64,000 bases of DNA from the NCBI RefSeq assembly GCF_008923725.1, contig NZ_WBPF01000013.1:620001-684000 (forward strand), given 5' to 3'. Under the pieces are notes generated by a model. It saw only the letters and a list, made by a program, of their open reading frames with translations, searched no databases and had not been told where the DNA came from. Positions 8,468 through 16,101 of this stretch are shown here, piece by piece (the stretch's first letter is position 1; the number at the start of each line of letters is the position of its first letter). Origin of the DNA: Bacillus sp. CH140a_4T. GTDB lineage: Bacteria > Bacillota > Bacilli > Bacillales > Bacillaceae_G. Made by a program: the position numbers and the translations under genes.

Positions 8468-9314
8468 CTTTTATTTTGAAATGAATACTATGTCCAAATG
8501 GATCCTCGACTTGTAATATTCCATCCTTGTACGTAGCAATTTTGCCAATATTTTTTAAGCTTTCACATACTTGCTCTTTTTGTTTTTCATCCGCTAGTAC
8601 AATTGTGAAATATTTCAATCCAACGGAATTTGGCATTTGCGGTGGTATCCCTTCACCTTGCCACGTATTTAAACCGACATGGTGATGATAGCCGCCTGCT
8701 GATACGAACAACGCACCATTGCGAGCTGGGATTGTTACTTCAAAACCAAGACCATCCACATAGAAACGTTTCGCTTCTTCTAAATCAGCTACATGTAAAT
8801 GAACATGCCCCATCACAGTACCTGCCGGAAAACCCTTCCATGTACTTCCTTGCTGCAATAATTCTTCACCAGCTAACGGGTTACTAACAAATGGTAGTTC
8901 TCCATTCTCATCACGCCAAACTTCTTTTTGGCGATCATGATAAATTTCAATCCCGTTTCCATCTGGATCAGCTAAATAAAGAGCCTCACTAAAGTAATGG
9001 TCAGCACCGCCATGCAGTGGATACACCATTTCTACAAGATGACGAAGAATATTCGCTAAATCTTGTCTGCTCGGTAATAAAATTGCGTAATGATATAACC
9101 CCGTTCTCCCTCTTTGCTTTGGTAAGGCTTCTTTCTTTTCTTCAATGATAAGGAGTGGTTCGTTATTTTCATTACCAAATGTAACGACTATTTCATCTTG
9201 TTTTAATACTTTCATACTTAGTACTTCTGTATAAAACTCTAGTGATTTCTTTATATTTGATACATATAAATGAACAACATCAAGTGTTGTATCGGGATGA
9301 AGTTGAAAACTCAT
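8457..9314 (-). CDS. catE: Extradiol ring-cleavage dioxygenase-like VOC protein (CatE type)
   Basis: Protein of 285 residues with two vicinal-oxygen-chelate modules, at about 9-125 and 165-282. Metal-ligand-like residues are seen in VVHLYV and GNGIEIYHD of the first module, and in GHVHLHV and YHHHVGLNTW of the second. In the second module the last strand reads GHSIHF, where a Glu is common, so the exact ligand set is uncertain. B. subtilis CatE (YfiE) is a catechol 2,3-dioxygenase of this architecture, encoded after the DoxX protein CatD, exactly as here with 21 bp between genes. The likely job is cleaving catechols or quinone precursors. Assignment rests on layout and gene pairing. Confidence 0.8.
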   Translation of the reverse strand: MSFQLHPDTTLDVVHLYVSNIKKSLEFYTEVLSMKVLKQDEIVVTFGNENNEPLLIIEEKKEALPKQRGRTGLYHYAILLPSRQDLANILRHLVEMVYPLHGGADHYFSEALYLADPDGNGIEIYHDRQKEVWRDENGELPFVSNPLAGEELLQQGSTWKGFPAGTVMGHVHLHVADLEEAKRFYVDGLGFEVTIPARNGALFVSAGGYHHHVGLNTWQGEGIPPQMPNSVGLKYFTIVLADEKQKEQVCESLKNIGKIATYKDGILQVEDPFGHSIHFKIKGEA

Positions 9315-9335
9315 CTTGTTAGCCCCCCATTTAAT

Positions 9336-9740
9336 TTAGTTCTTCTTTAACATTTTCTCTTTGATGAAATTATCTACAAAACCGTCTGCTTTCGCAACAA
9401 ATAAGTACGCACCCATCGCTAACAATGCAAGCTCTAATTCGAAGCCAGGATTTTTTCCATCTCCTAATAAACCAGCTGACCATTTTACTTTTACAATTGC
9501 GCCAACCATAACAAGTGCGAATAATAATCCAATATATCTTACACCTAAACCTAAAATTAATAATAGACCACCAACTACTTCCGCTGTTGCTACACCGTAT
9601 GCAAGTCCTCCTGGTAAGCCAATGCTTGTGAACCACCCTGCAATATTGTCAATCCCTGATTGGAATTTTGTTAAACCGTGCATAAAGAACGTTACCCCTA
9701 ACACGATACGAATAATTAAGTTACCGATATGTTGATTCAT
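9336..9740 (-). CDS. catD: DoxX-family membrane protein (CatD type)
   Basis: Protein of 134 residues with four predicted membrane helices: about 8-26, 43-65, 68-88 and 100-118. It includes the family pattern IRIVLGVTFFMHGLTKF and a G-G-L-L-L-I-L-G-L helix. DoxX relatives are small membrane proteins linked to quinone and thiol stress. In B. subtilis catD and catE form an operon induced by catechol and diamide under YodB and CatR. Here catD comes first, and a GGAGAG ribosome site precedes its ATG. Its role in catechol handling is inferred from the conserved pair, not from catalytic motifs. Confidence 0.85.
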   Translation of the reverse strand: MNQHIGNLIIRIVLGVTFFMHGLTKFQSGIDNIAGWFTSIGLPGGLAYGVATAEVVGGLLLILGLGVRYIGLLFALVMVGAIVKVKWSAGLLGDGKNPGFELELALLAMGAYLFVAKADGFVDNFIKEKMLKKN

Positions 9741-9792
9741 TTCTTTCTCTCCTTTATAGTTTTCTTATACAAAACTTTTATTCACATTACAA

Positions 9793-9821
9793 AACATACA
9801 CTAATTTTTTTTATTCGTCAA
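9793..9821 (-). promoter_or_regulatory. Likely sigma-A promoter of catDE
   Basis: Minus strand: TTGACG (9821-9816), 17 bp, TATGTT (9798-9793), ending 52 bp before the catD ATG. The DNA between here and the divergent cupin regulator gene is very AT-rich. No clear YodB palindrome was recognised. Confidence 0.5.
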
Positions 9822-9896
9822 TTCATTTTCACTGGGAAAAAATATATTTTTTTTGCTATGATACAAATAGTTGTTTACGAAAAGGAGCTTGATTTT

Positions 9897-10442
9897 ATGA
9901 ATATTGGTTCTGCAATACGTGAAATTCGTCAACGTAGAGGCATAACAATTGCACAAATTTGTGAGGGAACAGGTCTTTCTAAAGGATTTATGAGTCAGGT
10001 TGAAAATAATAAAACATCACCATCTATCTCCACTTTAGAAACGATCTCCAATTTTTTAAATATTCCCTTGCCCTATTTATTATTAGAACAAAAAGATCGG
10101 TTGAAAGTTGTCAAAAAGGTAGAGCGTAAATATAGTGTATATGGAAAAGATGAACAAAGAATTGAACATGTTGCAGAGCAAGGTGGCCTTCGCCTAAACC
10201 TCGTAGAAATTCCTGCTGGGTTTCCGAAAGAAAACACACCAAATGCCCATGAAGGGGAAGAGTGTCACCTTGTATTACGCGGAAAACTAGAAGTTCAACA
10301 TGGAGAAGATATTGCAATTGTAGAAGAAGGGGATTCTTTCTCCTGGAATGCATGTGTTCCTCATATCGTTCGTAATATAGGGGAAGAAACTGCATTATTA
10401 CTTATCTCTAGTCATGCAGAAAATCGAAAACGTGTTTATTAA
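9897..10442 (+). CDS. XRE-family regulator with C-terminal cupin domain
   Basis: Protein of 181 residues. Residues 3-60 form an XRE helix-turn-helix (AIREIRQRRGITIAQIC, then GLSKGFMSQVENNKTSPS). Residues 110-178 form a small cupin (HEGEECHLVLRGKLEV, then GDSFSWNACVPH) with candidate metal-binding His and Glu. Such fusions sense a small ligand or metal and regulate nearby catabolic or stress genes. The ATG was chosen because AAAGGAG lies nine bases upstream; the open frame extends 56 codons further 5' without a ribosome site. It diverges from catDE, a possible but unproven target. A terminator shared with the next gene follows. Confidence 0.85.
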   Translation: MNIGSAIREIRQRRGITIAQICEGTGLSKGFMSQVENNKTSPSISTLETISNFLNIPLPYLLLEQKDRLKVVKKVERKYSVYGKDEQRIEHVAEQGGLRLNLVEIPAGFPKENTPNAHEGEECHLVLRGKLEVQHGEDIAIVEEGDSFSWNACVPHIVRNIGEETALLLISSHAENRKRVY

Positions 10443-10445
10443 ATA

Positions 10446-10476
10446 AAAAAGAAGCCTGTAACTCAGGCTTCTTTTT
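10446..10476. terminator. Bidirectional terminator
   Basis: Stem AGAAGCCTG/CAGGCTTCT around TAACT, flanked by A-run and T-run, between the convergent cupin regulator and MaoC-like genes. Confidence 0.85.
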
Positions 10477-10852
10477 ATCCCCTTATAACTCCATAGCTTG
10501 TCCCAACTAGTACAGTCTTTTCGTCTTGATTGCGATAAACTGACTCTATTGAAACCTTTTTGTATCCTTCCATCTGTTCAATATTTGTTAAAGTTAATTC
10601 ACAAGTGATCGTATCTCCTGTAAAAACTGGTCTAATAAACTCACTTACTAATTCTCTTGCTATGTAATGTAATTCTTCGCCTACTTTCGTTCCAATACTA
10701 GCAGTCAATAAACCATGAACCATTAAACGTCCATTTTCATCATATTCCATATGATGCCTACCTTTATCTCCTGTAATATTTGCAAATTCAAAAACCTCTT
10801 CCTCAGTGAATCTTCTTTCGTATTTAAATACATCCCCAACCTTTATACTCAT
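10475..10852 (-). CDS. MaoC-like hot-dog dehydratase/hydratase
   Basis: Protein of 125 residues with the R-specific enoyl-CoA hydratase/MaoC layout: F-T-E-E-E-V-F-E-F-A-N-I-T-G-D at the hot-dog start, then R-H-H and later V-H-G-L-L. The Asp of T-G-D and the His three or four residues later occupy the catalytic Asp/His positions of (R)-hydratases, although the usual N-P-I-H is changed to KGRHH. C-terminal strands (F-T-G-D-T-I-T-C-E, V-G-T-S-Y-G-V-I) complete the fold. The likely substrate is an acyl-CoA or acyl-carrier thioester, not identified. GGGG lies upstream of ATG. It is monocistronic. Confidence 0.75.
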   Translation of the reverse strand: MSIKVGDVFKYERRFTEEEVFEFANITGDKGRHHMEYDENGRLMVHGLLTASIGTKVGEELHYIARELVSEFIRPVFTGDTITCELTLTNIEQMEGYKKVSIESVYRNQDEKTVLVGTSYGVIRG

Positions 10853-10963
10853 TTTTATCCCCCTAATAATAAACAGAATTTTCTTTCATTTTATCATAAA
10901 ATGCGTCTTAGTTCAGTTTATATTATTAAAATAGCGAGTCTTTTTCCATACTACTGTTTCTCT

Positions 10964-11422
10964 TTATCGGTGCCCATCTTTTTTTGCTATTTGATATCCA
11001 TAGTACGCACATGTTCCATTTCTCGATAGCTCTCTCACCTCAAAACCACAACTTCTATAAAAATCAAAATTACTTGCAGATGTATGTGCAAACCAGTCTC
11101 CATGTGGCAGCTTTTGCAAACAAAGAGCGACAAGTTTCTTACCTAGTCCCTTCCCTCTATATTCACATTTCACAACTAAATTTACTATGTTCGCGACCAT
11201 GATTCCATCAGAAATGACCCTAACCATCGCAACCATCTCTTCTTCATCCCATATTGTGAATGCCCACGTTGAATTTTCAAATGCTATCGTAAATTTTTCA
11301 ATTTGCCAAGAAGGGATATTATCATTGCTCCAACCGGCATCTTCGAATAAGGTTTTAATTGCATATGCAGGTACACCATTCGTTCCCTCACGAATAATAA
11401 GTCCATTATGATAAATGTACAT
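10964..11422 (-). CDS. GNAT-family N-acetyltransferase
   Basis: Protein of 152 residues. Acetyl-CoA binding motif A is visible as V-V-K-C-E-Y-R-G-K-G-L-G-K-K-L-V (R/Q-x-x-G-x-G/A), near residues 88-103. It is followed by the motif B region with the F-Y-R-S-C-G-F-E element typical of small-molecule or protein acetyltransferases. The acceptor cannot be deduced. The start ATG has GGGGGG five bases upstream. It is followed on the same strand by another acetyltransferase gene upstream (11479-11985), but the two are different GNAT branches and have separate ribosome sites. Confidence 0.88.
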   Translation of the reverse strand: MYIYHNGLIIREGTNGVPAYAIKTLFEDAGWSNDNIPSWQIEKFTIAFENSTWAFTIWDEEEMVAMVRVISDGIMVANIVNLVVKCEYRGKGLGKKLVALCLQKLPHGDWFAHTSASNFDFYRSCGFEVRELSRNGTCAYYGYQIAKKDGHR

Positions 11423-11478
11423 GTAATCCCCCCTTTATTTTTATATACCATTCTTCAAAAGATGCAATTTACCTTTTT

Positions 11479-11985
11479 TCACCCAACTCGCTTAATAGAA
11501 TACACGAGAATATCCATCCCATGAAATGAAGTTGTCTTCTCATAACTAAGCCCAGTTTTTCTAGCAACAAATATTGAGGCGGGATGGTCTGGATTAATAA
11601 GAGAAATTAACTTATTCATTCGTAACGCTTGGAAGCCATATTCTCGAAATGCTGCCGCTGCTTCTTTCGCATAACCTTTTCCCCAATACTGAGGCAATAA
11701 CCAATAACCAATTTCAATTTCCTCTTTTCCATCTATTTGCTGCTTTACTAATCCTGCATGACCAATTCGTATTCCCGTTTCCTTTTCAATCAATACAAAT
11801 AAACCGAGACCGTTTTTATAGCTAGGAATCACCCATTCCTCCAAACTTTTTTTACATTGCATATATGTTTTTAACGTCCCATTTCCAATATAGCGCATTA
11901 CCTTCTCATTTCCCCATAGTGAAGCGTAGAACTGTAAATCATCCATTGTATATTTGCGAACTTGTAAACGCTCTGTATGAAACAT
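11479..11985 (-). CDS. GNAT acetyltransferase, RimJ/RimL-like branch
   Basis: Protein of 168 residues beginning MFHTERLQVRKYTMDD, the T-E-R-L-x-L/V-R opening of the RimJ/RimL-type (acetyltransf_3) group. The coenzyme-A motif is GYWLLPQYWGKGYAKEAAAA, followed by N-K-L-I-S-L-I-N-P-D-H-P-A-S and a G-L-S-Y end typical of the group. The ATG was chosen because GGAAGGAG lies seven bases upstream; a GTG six codons earlier lies inside that ribosome site. The acceptor (protein N terminus or small molecule) is unknown. It stands 56 bp from the next acetyltransferase gene. Confidence 0.88.
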   Translation of the reverse strand: MFHTERLQVRKYTMDDLQFYASLWGNEKVMRYIGNGTLKTYMQCKKSLEEWVIPSYKNGLGLFVLIEKETGIRIGHAGLVKQQIDGKEEIEIGYWLLPQYWGKGYAKEAAAAFREYGFQALRMNKLISLINPDHPASIFVARKTGLSYEKTTSFHGMDILVYSIKRVG

Positions 11986-12058
11986 CTCTGCACTCCTTCC
12001 CACGAATTTGTACTTAACTACACGAGTTTTGGATATATACTAAATGTTACTATCTATT

Positions 12059-12217
12059 ATAAAGTGAAACTTTAATCAGTGGGGGGTTTTGTTCATCCCC
12101 ACTGATTATTAGCCTTCACCAATCGGACATTTACAGACAGTGGACCTCTCACCTAACTTCTTTGCTTTAGCTGAATTTTGAGGCGGGAGTCTTACTGCCC
12201 ACAAATAGTGGGATAAA
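12059..12217. repeat. bcr1-like mobile repeat
   Basis: A 149-bp body (12064-12212) lies between two ATAAA copies (TTTAT on the minus strand) at 12059-12063 and 12213-12217. It contains a perfect 11-bp hairpin, AATCAGTGGGG (12074-12084) with CCCCACTGATT (12097-12107), and at the other end a short CCCAC/GTGGG hairpin (12198-12212). The size of about 155 bp and the TTTAT flanks match what I know of bcr1, a repeat specific to the B. cereus group. Identity was not verified by alignment. There is no reading frame in it. Confidence 0.65.
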
Positions 12218-12260
12218 GGAACTAACGATAAAATACAGAATATTCAATCTAGAAAGAATT

Positions 12261-12291
12261 AAAAAAGACAGTAGACAAATGTTGTCTACTG
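12261..12291 (-). terminator. Strong hairpin with minus-strand T-run
   Basis: Perfect 10-bp stem CAGTAGACAA/TTGTCTACTG (12269-12278, 12282-12291) followed on the minus strand by TCTTTTTT. It probably terminates transcription coming through the siderophore/ankyrin operon. The sequence from 12218 to 12443 otherwise holds only hairpins. Confidence 0.6.
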
Positions 12292-12367
12292 CATCCATAT
12301 CATAACTAGCATAAAGAAAACTACAATTGAGGGGGGTGTAGGATTTTCAATTATACTAGATACTTAT

Positions 12368-12422
12368 CCCGTTCTAACGGGCGGTAAACTTTTCAATTAT
12401 ATGAAAGTGAAAAGTTTACCGC
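12368..12422. repeat. Two adjacent perfect hairpins
   Basis: CCCGTTCTAACGGG (12368-12381) abuts a perfect 14-bp stem, GCGGTAAACTTTTC (12381-12394) with GAAAAGTTTACCGC (12409-12422). They lie 22 bp downstream of the ankyrin gene stop. No T-run follows on the minus strand, so this looks more like a mobile repeat or RNA-stabilising structure than a simple terminator. Confidence 0.5.
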
Positions 12423-12443
12423 ACATAAGAACCTTTGCGGTCA

Positions 12444-12839
12444 TTAAGAGAGCACCGTTAAGTACTCAAATACACGCTGTGCTTTTTCTCCACCCATTCG
12501 TGCATGCTGAAGAAGGGAAATACCATGTGGACCAGATGCACGTAATGCTTCTGGTTGTGCTACTAAAATAGCTTGTACAACTTCTAATTCACCGAGCATA
12601 GCGGCCGCGAAAATATCCATTCGAGCACCCTTTTCTAATAAATAAAGAGCAATATCTTTACGACCTACATGTGCCGCTGCTCCTAACGCACTTTCCCAAT
12701 CTGATCCGCCCCAATTGTAAGAGGCATGAAGTAAGCTTGGCGATTCAGCCAACAGTTCTTGTACTTTCTCTAAATCTCCGTGAGCTGCCATAACAAATTC
12801 TCTTACTAACTCAGTGGTAATACGTTCTTCTGTTCGCAT
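12444..12839 (-). CDS. Ankyrin-repeat protein
   Basis: Protein of 131 residues built of about three ankyrin repeats. The clearest is ALGAAAHVGRKDIALYLLEK followed by G-A, and a second has AAMLGELEVVQAILVAQP. There is no signal peptide or membrane helix, so it is probably a cytoplasmic protein-binding module. Its ATG lies inside the last 34 bp of the upstream ABC ATPase gene in another frame, with AGGAGGAG six bases before it, so translation should be coupled to the importer. An ankyrin protein as the last gene of a siderophore-uptake operon is uncommon; its partner is unknown. Confidence 0.8.
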   Translation of the reverse strand: MRTEERITTELVREFVMAAHGDLEKVQELLAESPSLLHASYNWGGSDWESALGAAAHVGRKDIALYLLEKGARMDIFAAAMLGELEVVQAILVAQPEALRASGPHGISLLQHARMGGEKAQRVFEYLTVLS

Positions 12840-13624
12840 CTTGCTCCTCCTTTTTTAGAAATTCGTTTTGGTGTAAAAAATGGCTTGTCGCTACCTTGAA
12901 AAATATCTACCTCTATGCCGAACACACGTTGAAACATTTCATGACATAACACTTCTTCTGGTACACCGTCATACTGAAGCTTCCCTCGCTTTAATACGAG
13001 TAAACGATCACTATATTGAGCCGCTTGGTTAATATCATGTAAAACCATTACAATTGTCATACCAAACTCCTCGTTTAATCGTTTCACAAGTTCCATGACT
13101 TCCAACTGATGAACGATATCTAAAAAGGTTGTTGGCTCATCCAATAATAAGACATTTGTACGTTGTGCTAGCGTCATTGCAATCCAGGCACGTTGTCTCT
13201 CTCCTCCTGATAAAGATTGTAAAAGACGATATTCATACCCTTCAAGATTTGTAACAGACAATGCCCAATCAACAATTTCTTCATCTTCTTTATTAAAGCG
13301 ACCACTCCATGATTTATGCGGGCCTCTTCCAAATTCGATTAATTCTTTCACCGTTAAATCTAATTGATGATCATGCATTTGTGGTAACATCGCTAATTGC
13401 TTCGCTACATCGGCACTTTTCATCGTATGAATACTTTTTCCATCTAAAATGATATCCCCTTCGCTTTGTTTAAGTAGTCTTGCCATTAAACGAAGCAAAG
13501 TAGATTTCCCCGATCCATTCGGTCCAATTAAACTAACGACCTCTCCAGCTTTAATATGTACATTCATATTTTGCATTTGAAATCTTTCAGAATGTGCGTA
13601 AAATACTTTATTAACGGAAATCAC
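12806..13624 (-). CDS. Iron-siderophore ABC transporter ATP-binding protein (FecE/FhuC type)
   Basis: Protein of 272 residues that energises uptake through the FecCD-type permease encoded upstream. Walker A GPNGSGKST (about 33-41), Q-loop M-L-P-Q-M, signature LSGGERQRAW (about 137-146), Walker B VLLLDEPTTFLD, and the H-loop His in MVLHDINQAA are all intact. These are characteristic of iron-chelate/B12 importers. It overlaps the permease gene by 14 bp and the ankyrin gene by 34 bp. The sequence does not tell which chelate is imported; B. cereus-group bacteria make both bacillibactin and petrobactin, and several importers exist. Confidence 0.92.
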   Translation of the reverse strand: MISVNKVFYAHSERFQMQNMNVHIKAGEVVSLIGPNGSGKSTLLRLMARLLKQSEGDIILDGKSIHTMKSADVAKQLAMLPQMHDHQLDLTVKELIEFGRGPHKSWSGRFNKEDEEIVDWALSVTNLEGYEYRLLQSLSGGERQRAWIAMTLAQRTNVLLLDEPTTFLDIVHQLEVMELVKRLNEEFGMTIVMVLHDINQAAQYSDRLLVLKRGKLQYDGVPEEVLCHEMFQRVFGIEVDIFQGSDKPFFTPKRISKKGGARCEQKNVLPLS

Positions 13625-14639
13625 GTCGTTTTCCTCCTCTATGAATTAAATATAAGAAGAACGGACCGCCTAAAAAGGATAATAAAATACCTACAGGCAA
13701 TTCAATTGGATCGAACCAACTTCGAGCTATCGCATCCGCGAAAACAAGTAATATCCCTCCGCCAAGGCATGATAATGGCAGTAAATATTTATAATCATTT
13801 CCAACTAATAAACGTAACATATGTGGTACGACAAGACCGACAAATCCAATAAGGCCAGAAACACTAACTGCAATTCCAGCTAATAGTGTACTAACTACTA
13901 TTAAATAAAAACGGCTTCTCTCCACGTTATAACCTAATAATTTCGCCATCTCATCTCCAAGCATTAATACTCGAATATGCTTAATACCAAAGAAGGCTAA
14001 TATAATAGCGAATATTGCATAATAAATAATCATGTTTAAATGTGCCCAACTTACACCACCAATGCCACCCGCTAACCACGGTAACACGGATTGTACTTTG
14101 TCACTATGTAATAACATTAACGCTGACGTCGCTGCACCAATTAATGCATTGATTGACACACCTACTAAGACAATCCTTGAAGGCGGTGCCCCTTTTTGCC
14201 ATGATAAAGCATAAATGACCATCGCTGTTATGAAAGCTCCTAAAAACGCCCCGAGCGGTAAAAATGCCATATGCTGAGGGAATAAAATCATAATTACAAT
14301 TGCTACAAGACCTGCTCCAGATGAAACCCCGATAATACCAGGGTCTGCAAGAGGATTTCTCATAACCCCTTGTAGCAGTGCACCAGATGCCGCTAAACAT
14401 GTTCCTACTATAAATCCAACGAGCACTCTCGGTATACGAAGGTCCCATACAATTCGATGGACCGTCGAACCTTCATCTTGTATGCCTGTTAGAATATCTT
14501 GTAAAGAAAAGGATAGACTTCCTGCGAAAAGACCGTAAAAAAGGCCTAAAATCGTTAATACAACTAAAGTAATTGCTATTATCCATCTTTTTTTCGCAAA
14601 AGGATGTTCCTTTTCCCTTACTACTTCACTACTTTCCAT
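13611..14639 (-). CDS. FecCD-family iron-siderophore permease
   Basis: Protein of 342 residues from the ATG that has AAGGAA nine bases upstream. An ATG three codons earlier (14648) overlaps the previous stop as ATGA and could be used instead. A cytoplasmic stretch rich in Glu, Lys and Arg precedes the first helix. About ten hydrophobic helices follow, with family hallmarks such as R-I-P-R-V-L-V-G, G-V-M-R-N-P-L-A-D-P-G-I-I-G-V-S-S-G-A and G-L-I-G-F-V-G-L-V-V-P-H. Only one permease gene is present, so it may form a homodimer, or pair with a permease encoded elsewhere. Confidence 0.92.
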   Translation of the reverse strand: MESSEVVREKEHPFAKKRWIIAITLVVLTILGLFYGLFAGSLSFSLQDILTGIQDEGSTVHRIVWDLRIPRVLVGFIVGTCLAASGALLQGVMRNPLADPGIIGVSSGAGLVAIVIMILFPQHMAFLPLGAFLGAFITAMVIYALSWQKGAPPSRIVLVGVSINALIGAATSALMLLHSDKVQSVLPWLAGGIGGVSWAHLNMIIYYAIFAIILAFFGIKHIRVLMLGDEMAKLLGYNVERSRFYLIVVSTLLAGIAVSVSGLIGFVGLVVPHMLRLLVGNDYKYLLPLSCLGGGILLVFADAIARSWFDPIELPVGILLSFLGGPFFLYLIHRGGKRRDFR

Positions 14640-14644
14640 ACTTA

Positions 14645-15592
14645 TCATTTCCTTACATCTTGTATACTTTTATACATAAAGTCCATTGCTTCTGTAACTT
14701 TTGTTCCAGGATTTGATCCAAATAAGTCAGGTGGCAAAATAACTACACGATTTTGTTTTACTGCATCTAAATTTTTCCACGCTTCATTTTTCATCATTTC
14801 GCCTTCAAATGCTTTTTTAACGCTATTTGGATCTCCATGTGTAATCAAATAAATCACATCTGGATTTGCCTCAATAATGCGTTCTACGCTTAGCTGTGCA
14901 TATTGCGGATATTCCTTCATTTCTGGAAAATCAGCTGCAATATTTTTCCCGCCTGTTTTTTCTAAAATATCACCTGATAAAGATGTTGGTAATGCCGCTA
15001 AATAAGTACCCGGTGCTCCATACACTAGCAATGCTTTCACATCGCTCTTTTTCTCATATGTCTTCATTTGATCATTAATTTTTTGGTTCAGTTCTTTTGC
15101 TTTATCTTCTTTCTTCATTATCGTTCCATATAGTTCAATACTCTTTTGAATATCTTGTACAGAATTCGCAGAAGAAATCATTACTTTCGTTCCCTGTCCT
15201 TCAACCGTTGGAACATTCTTTTGGAAACCATTGTTAGCAATAAGTACATCAGGCTTTAAGCTGGCAATTTGCTCAAAGTTCGGCTGATGTGCATTCCCAA
15301 TTACTTGTACTTTCTTTATATCCTCTGGAAGAGTTATTTTTGCATCCGGACGACCCACTATTTTTCCGCCCAACGCATGAATAATATTCATGTCTCCCAT
15401 ACTTAATGTTGCAAAACTCTCTGGCACTTTATCGAATGTTACCTTTCTTCCTGACAGGTCGGTAACTTCGATTTTCTCTTTTCCTTTTTCTGTTTTTGTC
15501 GCAGATGCTTTTTCGTCTCCCTTTGCATTGCAACCTATTAACAAGAAAAAAATAGATAAAATCGCTGTGAATAGCGTAATAGATTTTTTCAT
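14645..15592 (-). CDS. Iron-siderophore substrate-binding lipoprotein
   Basis: Protein of 315 residues. A lipoprotein signal peptide with lipobox L-L-I-G-C places the lipidated Cys at 21. The mature part is a periplasmic-binding-protein type III (FepB/BtuF-like) fold: VTDLSGRKVTFDKVPE near the N terminus, E-Q-I-A-S-L-K-P-D-V-L-I-A in the middle, and V-E-R-I-I-E-A-N-P-D-V-I in the second lobe. It captures ferric chelate at the outer membrane face and delivers it to the permease, whose gene overlaps its stop. GAGGTG precedes the ATG. Two Fur boxes directly upstream show iron control. Confidence 0.92.
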   Translation of the reverse strand: MKKSITLFTAILSIFFLLIGCNAKGDEKASATKTEKGKEKIEVTDLSGRKVTFDKVPESFATLSMGDMNIIHALGGKIVGRPDAKITLPEDIKKVQVIGNAHQPNFEQIASLKPDVLIANNGFQKNVPTVEGQGTKVMISSANSVQDIQKSIELYGTIMKKEDKAKELNQKINDQMKTYEKKSDVKALLVYGAPGTYLAALPTSLSGDILEKTGGKNIAADFPEMKEYPQYAQLSVERIIEANPDVIYLITHGDPNSVKKAFEGEMMKNEAWKNLDAVKQNRVVILPPDLFGSNPGTKVTEAMDFMYKSIQDVRK

Positions 15593-15607
15593 TCTTTCAC
15601 CTCTAAC

Positions 15608-15627
15608 TGATAATGATAATCATTAAC
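15608..15627. promoter_or_regulatory. Fur box 1
   Basis: GATAATGATAATCATTAAC (15609-15627) matches the classic 19-bp Fur box at 18 of 19 positions. It sits 16 bp upstream of the binding-lipoprotein ATG, so Fur-iron would block the operon. Confidence 0.88.
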
Positions 15628-15644
15628 TACTATTCTACTTTAAT

Positions 15645-15664
15645 TGATAAGGATTATCATTGTC
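15645..15664. promoter_or_regulatory. Fur box 2
   Basis: TGATAAGGATTATCA (15645-15659) is a near-perfect 7-1-7 Fur palindrome; the wider 19-mer matches at 16 positions. It lies about 36 bp from Fur box 1, so tandem binding is likely. Confidence 0.82.
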
Positions 15665-15696
15665 AATATAAACCGCATACATTTTTTACAAAAACA

Positions 15697-15734
15697 AAAA
15701 GCACTACAAAAAGATTCGTTCTTTTCGTAGTGCT
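15697..15734 (-). terminator. Terminator of yrhC
   Basis: Long stem AGCACTAC-AAAAAGA with TCTTTT-GTAGTGCT (15700-15714, 15720-15734), T-run on the minus strand. It separates yrhC from the Fur-controlled operon. Confidence 0.8.
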
Positions 15735-15747
15735 CTATTTCATAATA

Positions 15748-15975
15748 TTACTCACATTCATTTCCCTCTAACTGATCTCGCATCACTTTCACACGCTGAA
15801 AGAAAAAGAATGATAAACTTAAAAATATAATGGTGCTCCCCATCATAACAAAAGATTGTATTGTTTCTTTTGCTCCATTCGGAATCAATAAGCCAACCAT
15901 TAACAATGTACTTACAGCGAGAAGGATTTGTCCGAACCGAGTATAATCTTCTATTTTCCCTTGTAATTCTTTCAT
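15748..15975 (-). CDS. yrhC: YrhC-like small membrane protein
   Basis: Protein of 75 residues with two membrane helices (about 12-31 and 38-58), ending in a charged tail Q-R-V-K-V-M-R-D-Q-L. It resembles the YrhC family, whose B. subtilis member is the last gene of the yrrT-mtnN-mccA-mccB-yrhC operon. Here yrhC is on the same strand as that operon but separated from mccB by adhE, so it must have its own promoter or depend on adhE read-through. GGGGAGTGAG precedes the ATG. Its function is unknown. Confidence 0.75.
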   Translation of the reverse strand: MKELQGKIEDYTRFGQILLAVSTLLMVGLLIPNGAKETIQSFVMMGSTIIFLSLSFFFFQRVKVMRDQLEGNECE

Positions 15976-16065
15976 TATATTCTCACTCCCCTATTTCACT
16001 GTATCATATTCTATTAAACTTAAAGACCAGTAAATACAGCCATTCTGGGAGATGTTTTCCAAATG

Positions 16066-16094
16066 AAAAAGAGCCGCTTTATTGCGACTCTTTC
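16066..16094 (-). terminator. Weak terminator of adhE
   Basis: AAAGAG/CTCTTT stem with a partly paired GC inner loop and T-run on the minus strand, 8 bp past the adhE stop. Confidence 0.6.
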
Positions 16095-16101
16095 ATAACC
16101 A

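Noticed and set aside
9729-9896. N-terminal extension of the cupin regulator
   Set aside because: No ribosome site, overlaps the catDE promoter, and the protein pattern starts at the XRE domain.
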